Source: Bacteroidales bacterium UBA4070 (GTDB taxonomy: Bacteria; Bacteroidota; Bacteroidia; Bacteroidales; VadinHA17). Taken from it: a stretch of 64,000 bases of DNA. The translations under genes were made by a program, and so were the position numbers. Position 1 is the stretch's first letter; each line of letters opens with the position of its first letter. The DNA lies in contig DFYY01000037.1 in assembly GCA_002383485.1 (NCBI GenBank), forward strand, positions 81,150 through 145,149. Direction: 5' to 3'. Shown here in pieces: positions 35,589 to 43,138 of this stretch. The notes under the pieces were generated by a model. That model was not told the DNA's origin. It did no database searches and saw nothing but the letters and a program-made list of their open reading frames with translations.

Positions 35589-36893
35589 CTAACCTATCCG
35601 CAGGTAGGTGATGCCTTCGAGGGCGGTTTTGTCAAAGACGCCACGGCCGTCGATCAGGAGAGGGTAACTCATCAATGATTTCACCTTCTGCCAGTCGGGC
35701 ATGCGGTATTCCTTCCATTCGGTGATATGAAAGAGCACATCGGCATCGTTAAGCGCATCGTAGATGTCATCTGCATACTCAATGGAGTCTCCCAGCCTGT
35801 GCCTTGCCTCATCCATGGCCACCGGATCATAAGCCCTGACCGTGCATCCCGCCTCCAGGAGCTGGCCTATGAGCGTCAACGACGGCGCCTCGCGCATGTC
35901 GTCGGTGCCGGGCTTGTAGCTCAGTCCCCAGACAGCAGCCTTTTTTCCTTTTATATCGCCTTTATAATATTCGCTGAATTTCCGGAAGAGTACTTTCTTC
36001 TGCCGCTCATTGATGGCCTCCACGGATTCAAGCAATGTAAGTGGCGAGTCGTGATCCCTGCCTGTTCTTATAAGGGCCTTGACATCCTTGGGGAAGCACG
36101 AGCCTCCGAAGCCTGCCCCCGGGTACAGGAACTTACTGCCTATACGGCTGTCTGTGCCGATACCTTTTCTTACCATGTTTGCATCGGCTCCCACCTTCTC
36201 GCAGAGATTTGCGATCTCATTCATGAAACTGATACGTGTTGCCAGCATGGCGTTGGCAGCGTATTTGGTCATCTCGGCAGAAGGAATGTCCATGAAGATG
36301 ACCCTGAAGTTGCTGAGGAGCATTGGCGCATAGAGTCCTGTCATCAGCTCCCTAGCCCTCTCACTCTCAACACCCACCACAACACGGTCGGGCTTCATGA
36401 AGTCGTCTATGGCTGCACCCTCCTTCAGGAACTCGGGGTTGGATGCAACGTCAAATTCTATGTTTTTGCCTCTCTTGTCCAGCTCTGCCTCAATAACACC
36501 TCTTACGATCTTTGACGATCCGACAGGTACGGTACTCTTGGTAACGACAAGAAGGTATTTTTCAAGGTTCTGTCCGATCTTTTTCGCCACGGCCAGCACG
36601 TGGCTTAGGTCGGCGCTACCGTCTTCCCCGGGCGGTGTACCCACGGCAATGAAGAGCATCTCGACATCGTTAAGGCTTTCCGTAAGGTCAGTTGAGAAGA
36701 AGAGACGGCCGGCCTTTGCATTATGGTGAACCAGGTCTTCAAGTCCGGGCTCATAGATAGGAATGATGCCGTTATTGAGCCTGTCAATTTTCTCTGTGTT
36801 GGTGTCGATGCAATGTACTCTGGCACCCAGTTCGGCGAAGCAGGCGCCGCTCACCAGGCCTACGTAGCCTGTGCCTACAATGGAAATGTTCAT
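35589..36893 (-). CDS. UDP-glucose/UDP-HexNAc 6-dehydrogenase
   Basis: 434 residues from ATG 36893 (MNISIVGTGYVGLVSG); 15 upstream codons in the same frame look non-coding. Rossmann GxGxxG at 7-12, VGTPPGEDGSADL, TVPVGSSKIV, the active site PGAGFGGSCFPKDVKAL (Cys about 260) and GLSYKPGTDDMREAP. It oxidises a UDP-sugar C6 alcohol to a uronate. UDP-glucose versus UDP-ManNAc cannot be settled by sequence; the neighbouring wecB (UDP-ManNAc source) makes the WecC-type reaction plausible. Confidence 0.85.
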   Translation of the reverse strand: MNISIVGTGYVGLVSGACFAELGARVHCIDTNTEKIDRLNNGIIPIYEPGLEDLVHHNAKAGRLFFSTDLTESLNDVEMLFIAVGTPPGEDGSADLSHVLAVAKKIGQNLEKYLLVVTKSTVPVGSSKIVRGVIEAELDKRGKNIEFDVASNPEFLKEGAAIDDFMKPDRVVVGVESERARELMTGLYAPMLLSNFRVIFMDIPSAEMTKYAANAMLATRISFMNEIANLCEKVGADANMVRKGIGTDSRIGSKFLYPGAGFGGSCFPKDVKALIRTGRDHDSPLTLLESVEAINERQKKVLFRKFSEYYKGDIKGKKAAVWGLSYKPGTDDMREAPSLTLIGQLLEAGCTVRAYDPVAMDEARHRLGDSIEYADDIYDALNDADVLFHITEWKEYRMPDWQKVKSLMSYPLLIDGRGVFDKTALEGITYLRIG

Positions 36894-36916
36894 AAAGTTC
36901 TGTTTATAAATTAAAA

Positions 36917-36985
36917 GGTCCCGACACCCTTCGGGCATCGGGATTTCGTCTCCATTGGAGCCTCAATCTGAGGTCTGAAGGTCAT
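36917..36985. repeat. Twin-hairpin module with octamer tail
   Basis: CCCGA (36920-36924) pairs with TCGGG (36938-36942) around an inner CCCTTCGGG; then ATTTCGT, a second stem CTCC-att-GGAG (36950-36960), CCTCAATCTG, and octamer-like AGGTCTGA-AGGTC. The same order is found at 49092-49163. Confidence 0.75.
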
Positions 36986-36990
36986 AGGAC

Positions 36991-38085
36991 TTACAGACTC
37001 AATTTGGAAATTATTTCAATTATTCGTTCAGCGGTGTGGCCGTCCCAGAGAGGAGGGATAGTTCCTTTTTTCCAGTTACCGGAAAGCAGTTTTTGCATGG
37101 CGGGTGCGATGGCGTCGGGGTTGGTGCCAAGGAGCTCATTTGTTCCCATTGTAACGGTTTCAGGCCGCTCAGTACTGTTACGCAGAGTCATGCAGGGGAT
37201 ACCCATCACGGTGGTCTCCTCGGTTATGCCACCCGAGTCTGTTATCACCGCAAGAGCCCTTTCAACAAGGTAATTGAACTCAAGATAGCCCAGAGGATCT
37301 GTCAGCGATAACGTTGAGCTGATGGTTATTCCGTTGTCAGTGATGACTTTCCGTGTCCTCGGATGGACGGGGAAGATCAGCGGCAGATTCCCGGCGCTGT
37401 CAGATATCTCATTGAGCAGATGCTTAAGGTTATCCCGGTCGTCAACATTGTTCGGGCGGTGGAGAGTAAGCACAATGAAATTCTTCTCCCTGAGACCGAG
37501 CTCATCCCATTTCTCCGGTTTCCTGAACCGCGGCCGGCTATGGAGCAGGGTATCGATCATAGTGTTGCCCACGAAGAAGATGCGATCTTCCGCCACGCCG
37601 CTCTTTCTCAGGTTGTCGTTGGCTGTCTCAGAGGTTGTAAAAAAGTAGTCGGTGATGCTGTCAGTTACAATACGATTTATCTCTTCGGGCATGGCCATGT
37701 CGCCCGAGCGTATTCCCCCCTCGATGTGGGCCACAGGCACCAACATCTTCTTTGCCACGATAGCGCATGCCATTGTAGAGGTGACATCACCCACCACAAT
37801 GCACAGATCGGACCTTTTCTGCGCGAGAAGCTTTTCATAGCCCAGCATTATACCGGAGGTCTGTTCAGCCTGTGTTCCGCTGCCGGCATTCAGGTTAACA
37901 TCAGGTTCAGGTATACTCAGCTCTTCGAAGAATGATCCGCTCATGTTGCGGTCATAATGCTGGCCGGTGTGTACGAGCCTGTAATTTAGTGTGCCGCCAG
38001 TTGCCCTTCTCTTCTCAATCTCCCGGATGATCGGGGCGATTTTCATGAAGTTGGGGCGTGCGCCGACGATAAGGTCAAGAAGCAT
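36991..38085 (-). CDS. wecB: UDP-N-acetylglucosamine 2-epimerase (non-hydrolysing), third copy
   Basis: 364 residues. GARPNFMKIAPI, YRLVHTGQHYD, HIEGGIRSGD, DSGGITEET and RNSTERPET are all present. It lacks the repeat insertion found in the copy at 4553-5713, which makes it a reference for the normal length. It starts upstream of the dehydrogenase with 97 bp holding a twin-hairpin module, and likely supplies UDP-ManNAc to it. Confidence 0.9.
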   Translation of the reverse strand: MLLDLIVGARPNFMKIAPIIREIEKRRATGGTLNYRLVHTGQHYDRNMSGSFFEELSIPEPDVNLNAGSGTQAEQTSGIMLGYEKLLAQKRSDLCIVVGDVTSTMACAIVAKKMLVPVAHIEGGIRSGDMAMPEEINRIVTDSITDYFFTTSETANDNLRKSGVAEDRIFFVGNTMIDTLLHSRPRFRKPEKWDELGLREKNFIVLTLHRPNNVDDRDNLKHLLNEISDSAGNLPLIFPVHPRTRKVITDNGITISSTLSLTDPLGYLEFNYLVERALAVITDSGGITEETTVMGIPCMTLRNSTERPETVTMGTNELLGTNPDAIAPAMQKLLSGNWKKGTIPPLWDGHTAERIIEIISKLSL

Positions 38086-38130
38086 AATTGTTTCTTTACA
38101 GAGAAAAATATGTGATAGGGACAGGCAGCC

Positions 38131-38147
38131 CGGGGTCTCAGACCCCG
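38131..38147. repeat. Palindromic hairpin CGGGGT-CTCAG-ACCCCG
   Basis: Six-base perfect arms and a five-base loop, the same size as the YGTAG-loop hairpins but with CTCAG as loop and no AAGAATTGTA tail. It lies between the wecB start and the outer-membrane protein stop. Confidence 0.6.
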
Positions 38148-38192
38148 TGGTACGTGGATATTAAGATGAATATCAGAATAAAATCAGATTTT

Positions 38193-38834
38193 CTATTTGC
38201 CGAAGAGGAGGCCGAGTTTCAGGTTGATGAAGCTGTCATGCCATGCGGCGTTGAAGCTGGAGTCATCAAAAATCTCCCTGTCTATCTGGGTCAGGAGTCC
38301 GGCAGAAAAGGAAAGATGAGTATTTTTAAAAACAGGCACAATCAATCCAACACCCGGATTGCTGAATACTTTAGAATAATCCCTGAAGTTTTCAAAATTC
38401 ATCATAAAACCTGTAGGTATGGCAACAAAAAACTTTACTCTTTGTCTTCCCATGAAATATCTCAGATCAGCATAAAGAGGAACCGTGTACCCGTCGTTGT
38501 ATTTAAAGTACCCCGTTCCGCCTCCCAGGGCAAAACCGCTTCCAAACTGCCAGCCGAGGGCTGTTGTGGCACCAGTATAGTATTGTGCAAATGGAGGCTC
38601 GATAACATACAGGCCAAATCCGTAATGACCTTCGGTCAGGCTGTACAAACCTCCGCCCATCCTTGAATATGGCTGTGCCGCGGTGGTGAATAGCTTATGG
38701 CTGCGCCAGAAATCCTGCCGGTGATCAAGAAATTGCATCTTATCAAGGTGCCAGCAACGCTCAGTCACTACCTGTGCTGAAGAGTACAATAACGGTAAGA
38801 GTGCGAGGATTACTAAGGTTAACAGACGTTTCAT
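38193..38834 (-). CDS. Small outer-membrane beta-barrel-like protein, paralog 1
   Basis: 213 residues from ATG 38834, with a signal peptide (MKRLLTLVILALLPLLYSSAQ). After it comes VVTERCWHLDKMQFLDHRQDFWRSHK, a block shared almost identically with paralog 2, then alternating strands rich in Gly and aromatics, ending KLGLLFGK. The barrel reading is inferred; no family name recognised. It is next to the kinase-export genes, so a capsule-surface role is possible. Confidence 0.65.
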   Translation of the reverse strand: MKRLLTLVILALLPLLYSSAQVVTERCWHLDKMQFLDHRQDFWRSHKLFTTAAQPYSRMGGGLYSLTEGHYGFGLYVIEPPFAQYYTGATTALGWQFGSGFALGGGTGYFKYNDGYTVPLYADLRYFMGRQRVKFFVAIPTGFMMNFENFRDYSKVFSNPGVGLIVPVFKNTHLSFSAGLLTQIDREIFDDSSFNAAWHDSFINLKLGLLFGK

Positions 38835-38912
38835 ACGGACCCCCTTTTTTTGTAAATCAGAGCTTTTGTCGCCTAATTTACAAAACATTGTTCAGATGAG
38901 AGCGATGTTTTA

Positions 38913-39545
38913 CTACTTCATGAAGATAAGCCCAAGCTTCATATTGATGAAGCTGTCGCGATAGCCGGGGCCATCTTCAAAAATATTCCGGTCCCACTGG
39001 GTAAGCAGACCTGTGGCAAAAGAGAGATGCATATTCTTTGTCAATGGCACTGTTATACCGGCACCGGGATTGACAAAGACTCTGGAGAGATCTTTAAAAT
39101 CGCTAAAATTAGCCATGAATCCGCCTGATCCCATTACAAAGAACTTTACGCGCTGCTTTCCGAGGTACCATCTGGCATCACCGAATATCGGGATATCATA
39201 TCCTCCGTTATACTGATGATATCCGATACCCCCTCCCAGTGCAATTCCATTTCCGAATCGCCATCCGAAGACTGTTGTCAAACCTGCATAGTATTCGGCG
39301 TATGGTTCATCTACAAGTTTAAGTCCGAACCCGTACTGTGCTTCCGTCAGATTGTAAAGGCCTCCGGTGACAGTAGAATATGGCCGCGCAGAAGTGGAAA
39401 ACATTTTATGTGTCCTCCAGAAATCCTGCTTGTGTTCAAGGAACTGCACCTTATCAAGGTGCCAGCAGCGTTCAGTCACTATCTGGGCTGATGCATAGGA
39501 GATAGTCAGCAATAAAACAACGGCAAGGGCGAAAAGTCTTTTCAT
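38913..39545 (-). CDS. Small outer-membrane beta-barrel-like protein, paralog 2
   Basis: 210 residues. Signal peptide MKRLFALAVVLLLTISYASAQ, then IVTERCWHLDKVQFLEHKQDFW and a chain of likely beta-strands (FGWRFGNGIALGGGIGYHQ, DARWYLGKQRVKFFVMGSGG), final residues MKLGLIFMK with the hydrophobic pattern of a barrel C-terminus. Tandem duplicate of the gene just downstream. Confidence 0.68.
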   Translation of the reverse strand: MKRLFALAVVLLLTISYASAQIVTERCWHLDKVQFLEHKQDFWRTHKMFSTSARPYSTVTGGLYNLTEAQYGFGLKLVDEPYAEYYAGLTTVFGWRFGNGIALGGGIGYHQYNGGYDIPIFGDARWYLGKQRVKFFVMGSGGFMANFSDFKDLSRVFVNPGAGITVPLTKNMHLSFATGLLTQWDRNIFEDGPGYRDSFINMKLGLIFMK

Positions 39546-39652
39546 ATTGGTCCTTTTAATTATATTGAATGACTTTGGGTTACAAGGTACAAAATATATT
39601 TTAGTTGTATTTTAGATTTAACTTCATTTTTAATCTGCATGGTGACGGTGGA

Positions 39653-40198
39653 TCACTTCCTGCCCTTGATCTCAACACCAAGCCTGAAGTTGATGAACGA
39701 CTTCCGTGCATTAGGACCCCCGGTAGTAACCATCACTCCTGTAGAAAAGGAAAGAGCTTTCCTGTTGGCCAGGACGTATCTGATGCCTGCTGAAGGGTTA
39801 ATGAACACCCTGGTGTTTTCGAGATCTGTGAAATCAAGCATTATTCCTCCTCCACCTGAAAGAAACGGGACAAACTCCTGTGAATTGAAAGAATACCTGA
39901 TATCTAAAAACAGGGGAAAGAGTGTCGCTTCATCGTGAAAGTGGATTCCTGCTCCGGCCCCAAGCTTTATATTTCGTGTGAACTGATATCCGGCAATAGT
40001 AGTCAGGCTATAATAGTATGCTGAAAGGCCATCATCAGTCTTTCCCAACCCCGGTGCTCCCGTCAGTTCAGTGATACTAACAAATCCGGATTGCCAGTCG
40101 TAATTAACCTTCGGGGTTTTGGCAATGCGGTCATTTGGCTGGGCATAGGCTCCAACGATAGCTGTCAGGAAAAGTAAAAAAGATAGTTTTGTTCTCAT
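39653..40198 (-). CDS. Small outer-membrane beta-barrel-like protein, paralog 3
   Basis: 181 residues from ATG 40198 (MRTKLSFLLFLTAIVGAYAQ). It shares the barrel half with the two neighbours (IAGYQFTRNIKLGAGAGIHFH, FPLFLDIRYSF, FINPSAGIRYVLANRKALSFSTGV) but lacks the ERCWHLDK block. A further 24 upstream codons are open but cover a hairpin repeat and are unlikely to be translated. Confidence 0.65.
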   Translation of the reverse strand: MRTKLSFLLFLTAIVGAYAQPNDRIAKTPKVNYDWQSGFVSITELTGAPGLGKTDDGLSAYYYSLTTIAGYQFTRNIKLGAGAGIHFHDEATLFPLFLDIRYSFNSQEFVPFLSGGGGIMLDFTDLENTRVFINPSAGIRYVLANRKALSFSTGVMVTTGGPNARKSFINFRLGVEIKGRK

Positions 40199-40205
40199 AG
40201 CATAA

Positions 40206-40268
40206 AGTCTGAAGGTTCCCGATTCACTTCGTGATCGGGATTGAGGATCCGACAGACATCGGATCCTC
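40206..40268. repeat. Octamer plus twin-hairpin module
   Basis: AGTCTGAAGGT (40206-40216), stem TCCCGAT..ATCGGGA (40217-40240, loop around CACTTCGTG), TT, then a ten-base stem GAGGATCCGA / TCGGATCCTC (40243-40268). Located directly after the wzc stop, it may also end transcription, although no T-run follows on the minus strand. Confidence 0.7.
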
Positions 40269-40280
40269 AACTATTTGTCA

Positions 40281-42722
40281 TTAATCGTTAGTGTAGTAGC
40301 CGGAGGATTTGCCTCCGCCTTTTGTGTAGTAGTTGCCTGGATCATAGTATCGGCTACCATAGCCCAGAGTATATCCGTAGCGTAGACCATATCCGTAATA
40401 TCCCGATACTGATATGTCATTGACAAGAAGTGCCACATTCGACATTTCGCCCTTGCGGTAGATCTCATCAAGGAGCTGTACAGAGCCCCTGGTAGTGTAT
40501 CTCTGACGCACAACAAACAAGGTGACATTTGAGAGCTGACTGAGAAGCAGTGCGTCTGTCACTATACCAACAGGCGGAGTGTCAATTATGACAGTGTCAA
40601 ATTCATTCCTTGCCCTGGCAATGAATTCTGCCATCTTCGGAGACCCGATAAGCTCGGCAGGGTTAGGAGGCACGGGACCGGACGGGGCAAACCAGAGGTT
40701 CGAAATATCAGTCGGTACGGTGACCTCCTCAAAAGTGGCACTGTCGCTCAGATACTGACTCATGCCGTGCCCGTTACCTGCCTTGAGAATGGAATGTACC
40801 CTGGGCTTGCGCAGGTCAAGCCCGACGATGAGTACCTTCTTGTTCATCATTGAAATAATTGTGGCCAGGTTCACCGAGACGAAGGTCTTACCCTCTCCGC
40901 TTACAGGTGAACTTACAACTATAACTGGACACTTAGTCTGCCCGGTATAAAAAACCAGCGAGGTACGCACCGCCCTGAAGCTCTCCGCAAGGGTGCTGCC
41001 GGGCTTCTCTGCCACGGGATCTTCAACATGATATTCAGAATGACTGATGTACCCGATGATTGGTGCTTTGGTTATCCTTTCTATGTCGTGACGCCCGATG
41101 ATCTTGTTGTTCATAAGGTCAAAAATCACTATGAGAGCCATTGGAACAATCAGGCCCAGGAGCATCGCTGTAAGATAGTTTTTCATCTCCTTCGGCTGAA
41201 CCCTGGCACTATTCTGAATCATGGCGTTGTCAATGACACGGTTATCCGTTATCTGTGATGCCTTCGCTATGCCAGCCTCAGCCCTGCGTTCCAGAAGATA
41301 TGTATAGACCGAGTTGTTCAGATCAAATTTCCTCTGTATGCCTATCAGACGTCTTTCTGTTCCGGGCAGCCGGCCCAGCTCCTTCTCAACCTTTGAAATG
41401 CGTTCGTTGACATTGTTTACGGAGAGCTTAAGCTGGCTGATTGCACTTTTCACATTCTCGCGAAGGGATGCACGTGCATCCTCAAGGGTCTGATCCATCA
41501 GCTGCGCCTGTGGCTGGTTATCCTTCACCGTAAAGGCCATCTGTTTCTGCTGCTGCTGCAGGGTTGCAAACTCCCCGACCAGCTTCACCAGAACCTGATC
41601 TGTTACACCCATGACACTCGGGGAGATGATACTCTCACTGTCATCCCTGGAGTCAAGGTAGTCAAGCAGATATTCATAATACTGCATCTGCATTCCCAGG
41701 GCATTCTTCTCTCCCTCAAATTTCTCAAGTCTTTCAAGAACCAGAGTACCTTCGAGGGTAAGATCAACGAACCGGTTGTTGAGCCTGAAATCCTCCATGC
41801 TGTTCTCCGCTATCCTGAGGGAGTCAGAGATCAGGCCCAGCTGAGCCTCAATGAAATTGATAGTGTTGTCCGCTGCCCGGCTTTTCCACTCCATACCCTG
41901 CATTATATACTGCTTCATCAGCATGTTCAGGTAGTCAGCACCCTGTTGCGGAGAGTAGCCTTCAAACGAAAGATTGAATACACTGGCATAATCCTCAACA
42001 GATGCAACCTTCAAGCTTGACCTGTATACATTGGTCAGTCTGGCCGGAGACTCAAACCACACCAGCCACCTGCCGGTGCCGGTGCCGGTTAAAGGCCTGG
42101 TGCTGTCGCGCTGCTCCACGACAAAATTAAATCCGTAATAATCATAAACATCGCCAAGCTTAAATTCATGATCTGCGTCAATAGTTTTCTTCAACGCCGG
42201 GTCATCTGATGTTTTCTCCTTCAACGCATCAATATCAATCTCAACCTTATATGAGTCTGAACCGGTAAACCTCAAAGTCACCGGCTCCTCTTCCGGCTGT
42301 TCATCACTTAGCTTCTTAATTATGAACGGGGAGGTCATGTAGGTCCGCTGACCCTGTATGCCATTCCGTGCTACCGGGATGTATGCTATATGGTGTTCGG
42401 GCAATTCCTCTATGACCCTGTAATTAAGCGTGTATGATTTAATAATTGCCACCTCATCCTCGAGATTTGGGTAAGGGTTATAGGCGTTACCAGCAAAGAT
42501 CTGTTCCATATTGGCAATGGCTCCGGAGGTCTGCTGTTCCTTTATCATGAGTGTGCTTGACACACTGTAGACGCGTTGGGAATAACGGTTATATGTGTAG
42601 GCTATGCCAAGGGCAATGAACAATGCGGCGGCAATCCATATCCAGTTACTGATGAACAGGGAGACGTAGCGCATCAGGTCAATGTCGTCGGAAGGAGGGG
42701 TGGGTTTCTTGGTTGTTTCCAT
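40281..42722 (-). CDS. Wzc-type polysaccharide co-polymerase and tyrosine kinase, copy 1
   Basis: 813 residues. N-terminal Wzz domain with a membrane helix at about 27-46 and a second one near 500-520, a long periplasmic coiled-coil-rich region, and a cytoplasmic BY-kinase with Walker A VSGEGKTFVSVN (about 610), Walker A' VGLDLRKPR and VIIDTPPVG. The tail is Tyr-rich (YYGYGLRYGYTLGYGSRYY..), the autophosphorylation cluster. It controls chain length and export with Wza. A close paralog follows at 43139-45562. Confidence 0.9.
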   Translation of the reverse strand: METTKKPTPPSDDIDLMRYVSLFISNWIWIAAALFIALGIAYTYNRYSQRVYSVSSTLMIKEQQTSGAIANMEQIFAGNAYNPYPNLEDEVAIIKSYTLNYRVIEELPEHHIAYIPVARNGIQGQRTYMTSPFIIKKLSDEQPEEEPVTLRFTGSDSYKVEIDIDALKEKTSDDPALKKTIDADHEFKLGDVYDYYGFNFVVEQRDSTRPLTGTGTGRWLVWFESPARLTNVYRSSLKVASVEDYASVFNLSFEGYSPQQGADYLNMLMKQYIMQGMEWKSRAADNTINFIEAQLGLISDSLRIAENSMEDFRLNNRFVDLTLEGTLVLERLEKFEGEKNALGMQMQYYEYLLDYLDSRDDSESIISPSVMGVTDQVLVKLVGEFATLQQQQKQMAFTVKDNQPQAQLMDQTLEDARASLRENVKSAISQLKLSVNNVNERISKVEKELGRLPGTERRLIGIQRKFDLNNSVYTYLLERRAEAGIAKASQITDNRVIDNAMIQNSARVQPKEMKNYLTAMLLGLIVPMALIVIFDLMNNKIIGRHDIERITKAPIIGYISHSEYHVEDPVAEKPGSTLAESFRAVRTSLVFYTGQTKCPVIVVSSPVSGEGKTFVSVNLATIISMMNKKVLIVGLDLRKPRVHSILKAGNGHGMSQYLSDSATFEEVTVPTDISNLWFAPSGPVPPNPAELIGSPKMAEFIARARNEFDTVIIDTPPVGIVTDALLLSQLSNVTLFVVRQRYTTRGSVQLLDEIYRKGEMSNVALLVNDISVSGYYGYGLRYGYTLGYGSRYYDPGNYYTKGGGKSSGYYTND

Positions 42723-42753
42723 GTGATGAGTATGAAGCAGGAAGGATGTTGGG

Positions 42754-42862
42754 TTACAATTTTTTATGCCCTACAGGCATTTATTTAACCTCTGGCCTGT
42801 CTTTACAATGCTTTATCCCCTACAGGGATTTATTGGCAGCAGGTCATTAAGAATTGTAGAAA
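42754..42862. repeat. YGTAG-loop hairpin repeats (two, plus a tail-only copy)
   Basis: On the minus strand: ATGCC-TGTAG-GGCAT plus AAAAAATTGTAA (42754-42783), and ATCCC-TGTAG-GGGAT plus AAAGCATTGTAA (42802-42833). On the plus strand at 42848-42860 a bare tail TAAGAATTGTAG lacks its hairpin. Confidence 0.75.
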
Positions 42863-42981
42863 AGGTTATAGTTTTTGCTGCTGGCCGGGGGGCCGGAAAT
42901 GTGCGTTCTGAATAATCCTCCGGTTGGTCAGTCACATCGGGTGAAGTGCCTAACAATCTGAAGTTCTTCTAAATACAACAT

Positions 42982-43010
42982 GAGCCGATCATTTGTTCAC
43001 GGCTCTATTT
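42982..43010. terminator. Hairpin between wzc copies
   Basis: GAGCCG (42982-42987) pairs with CGGCTC (43000-43005), 12-base loop, followed on the plus strand by TATTTTAT. On the operon strand no T-run follows, so a transcript-processing or stabilising hairpin is equally possible. The rest of 42863-43138 holds no gene; a TATATTTG box lies at 43071-43064 (minus). Confidence 0.35.
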
Positions 43011-43138
43011 TATGTCAATTCTTCCCCAAGATTTTGCTGCCATCAGCGGGCAGCTTTGATTGCCAAATATAGGTAAAATTAAAATTGCGTTCACCCTGTT
43101 CCTGTTGAGAAAGTTTTGCACGATGACAGCAGCCGGTA

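Noticed and set aside
35727..36515. 262-codon plus-strand open frame
   Set aside because: Antisense to the UDP-sugar dehydrogenase gene, which has full family motifs; the frame has no known domain.
40206..40268. Simple intrinsic terminator of wzc
   Set aside because: The same twin-hairpin layout recurs in places not at gene ends, and no T-run follows; kept as a repeat that may also slow polymerase.
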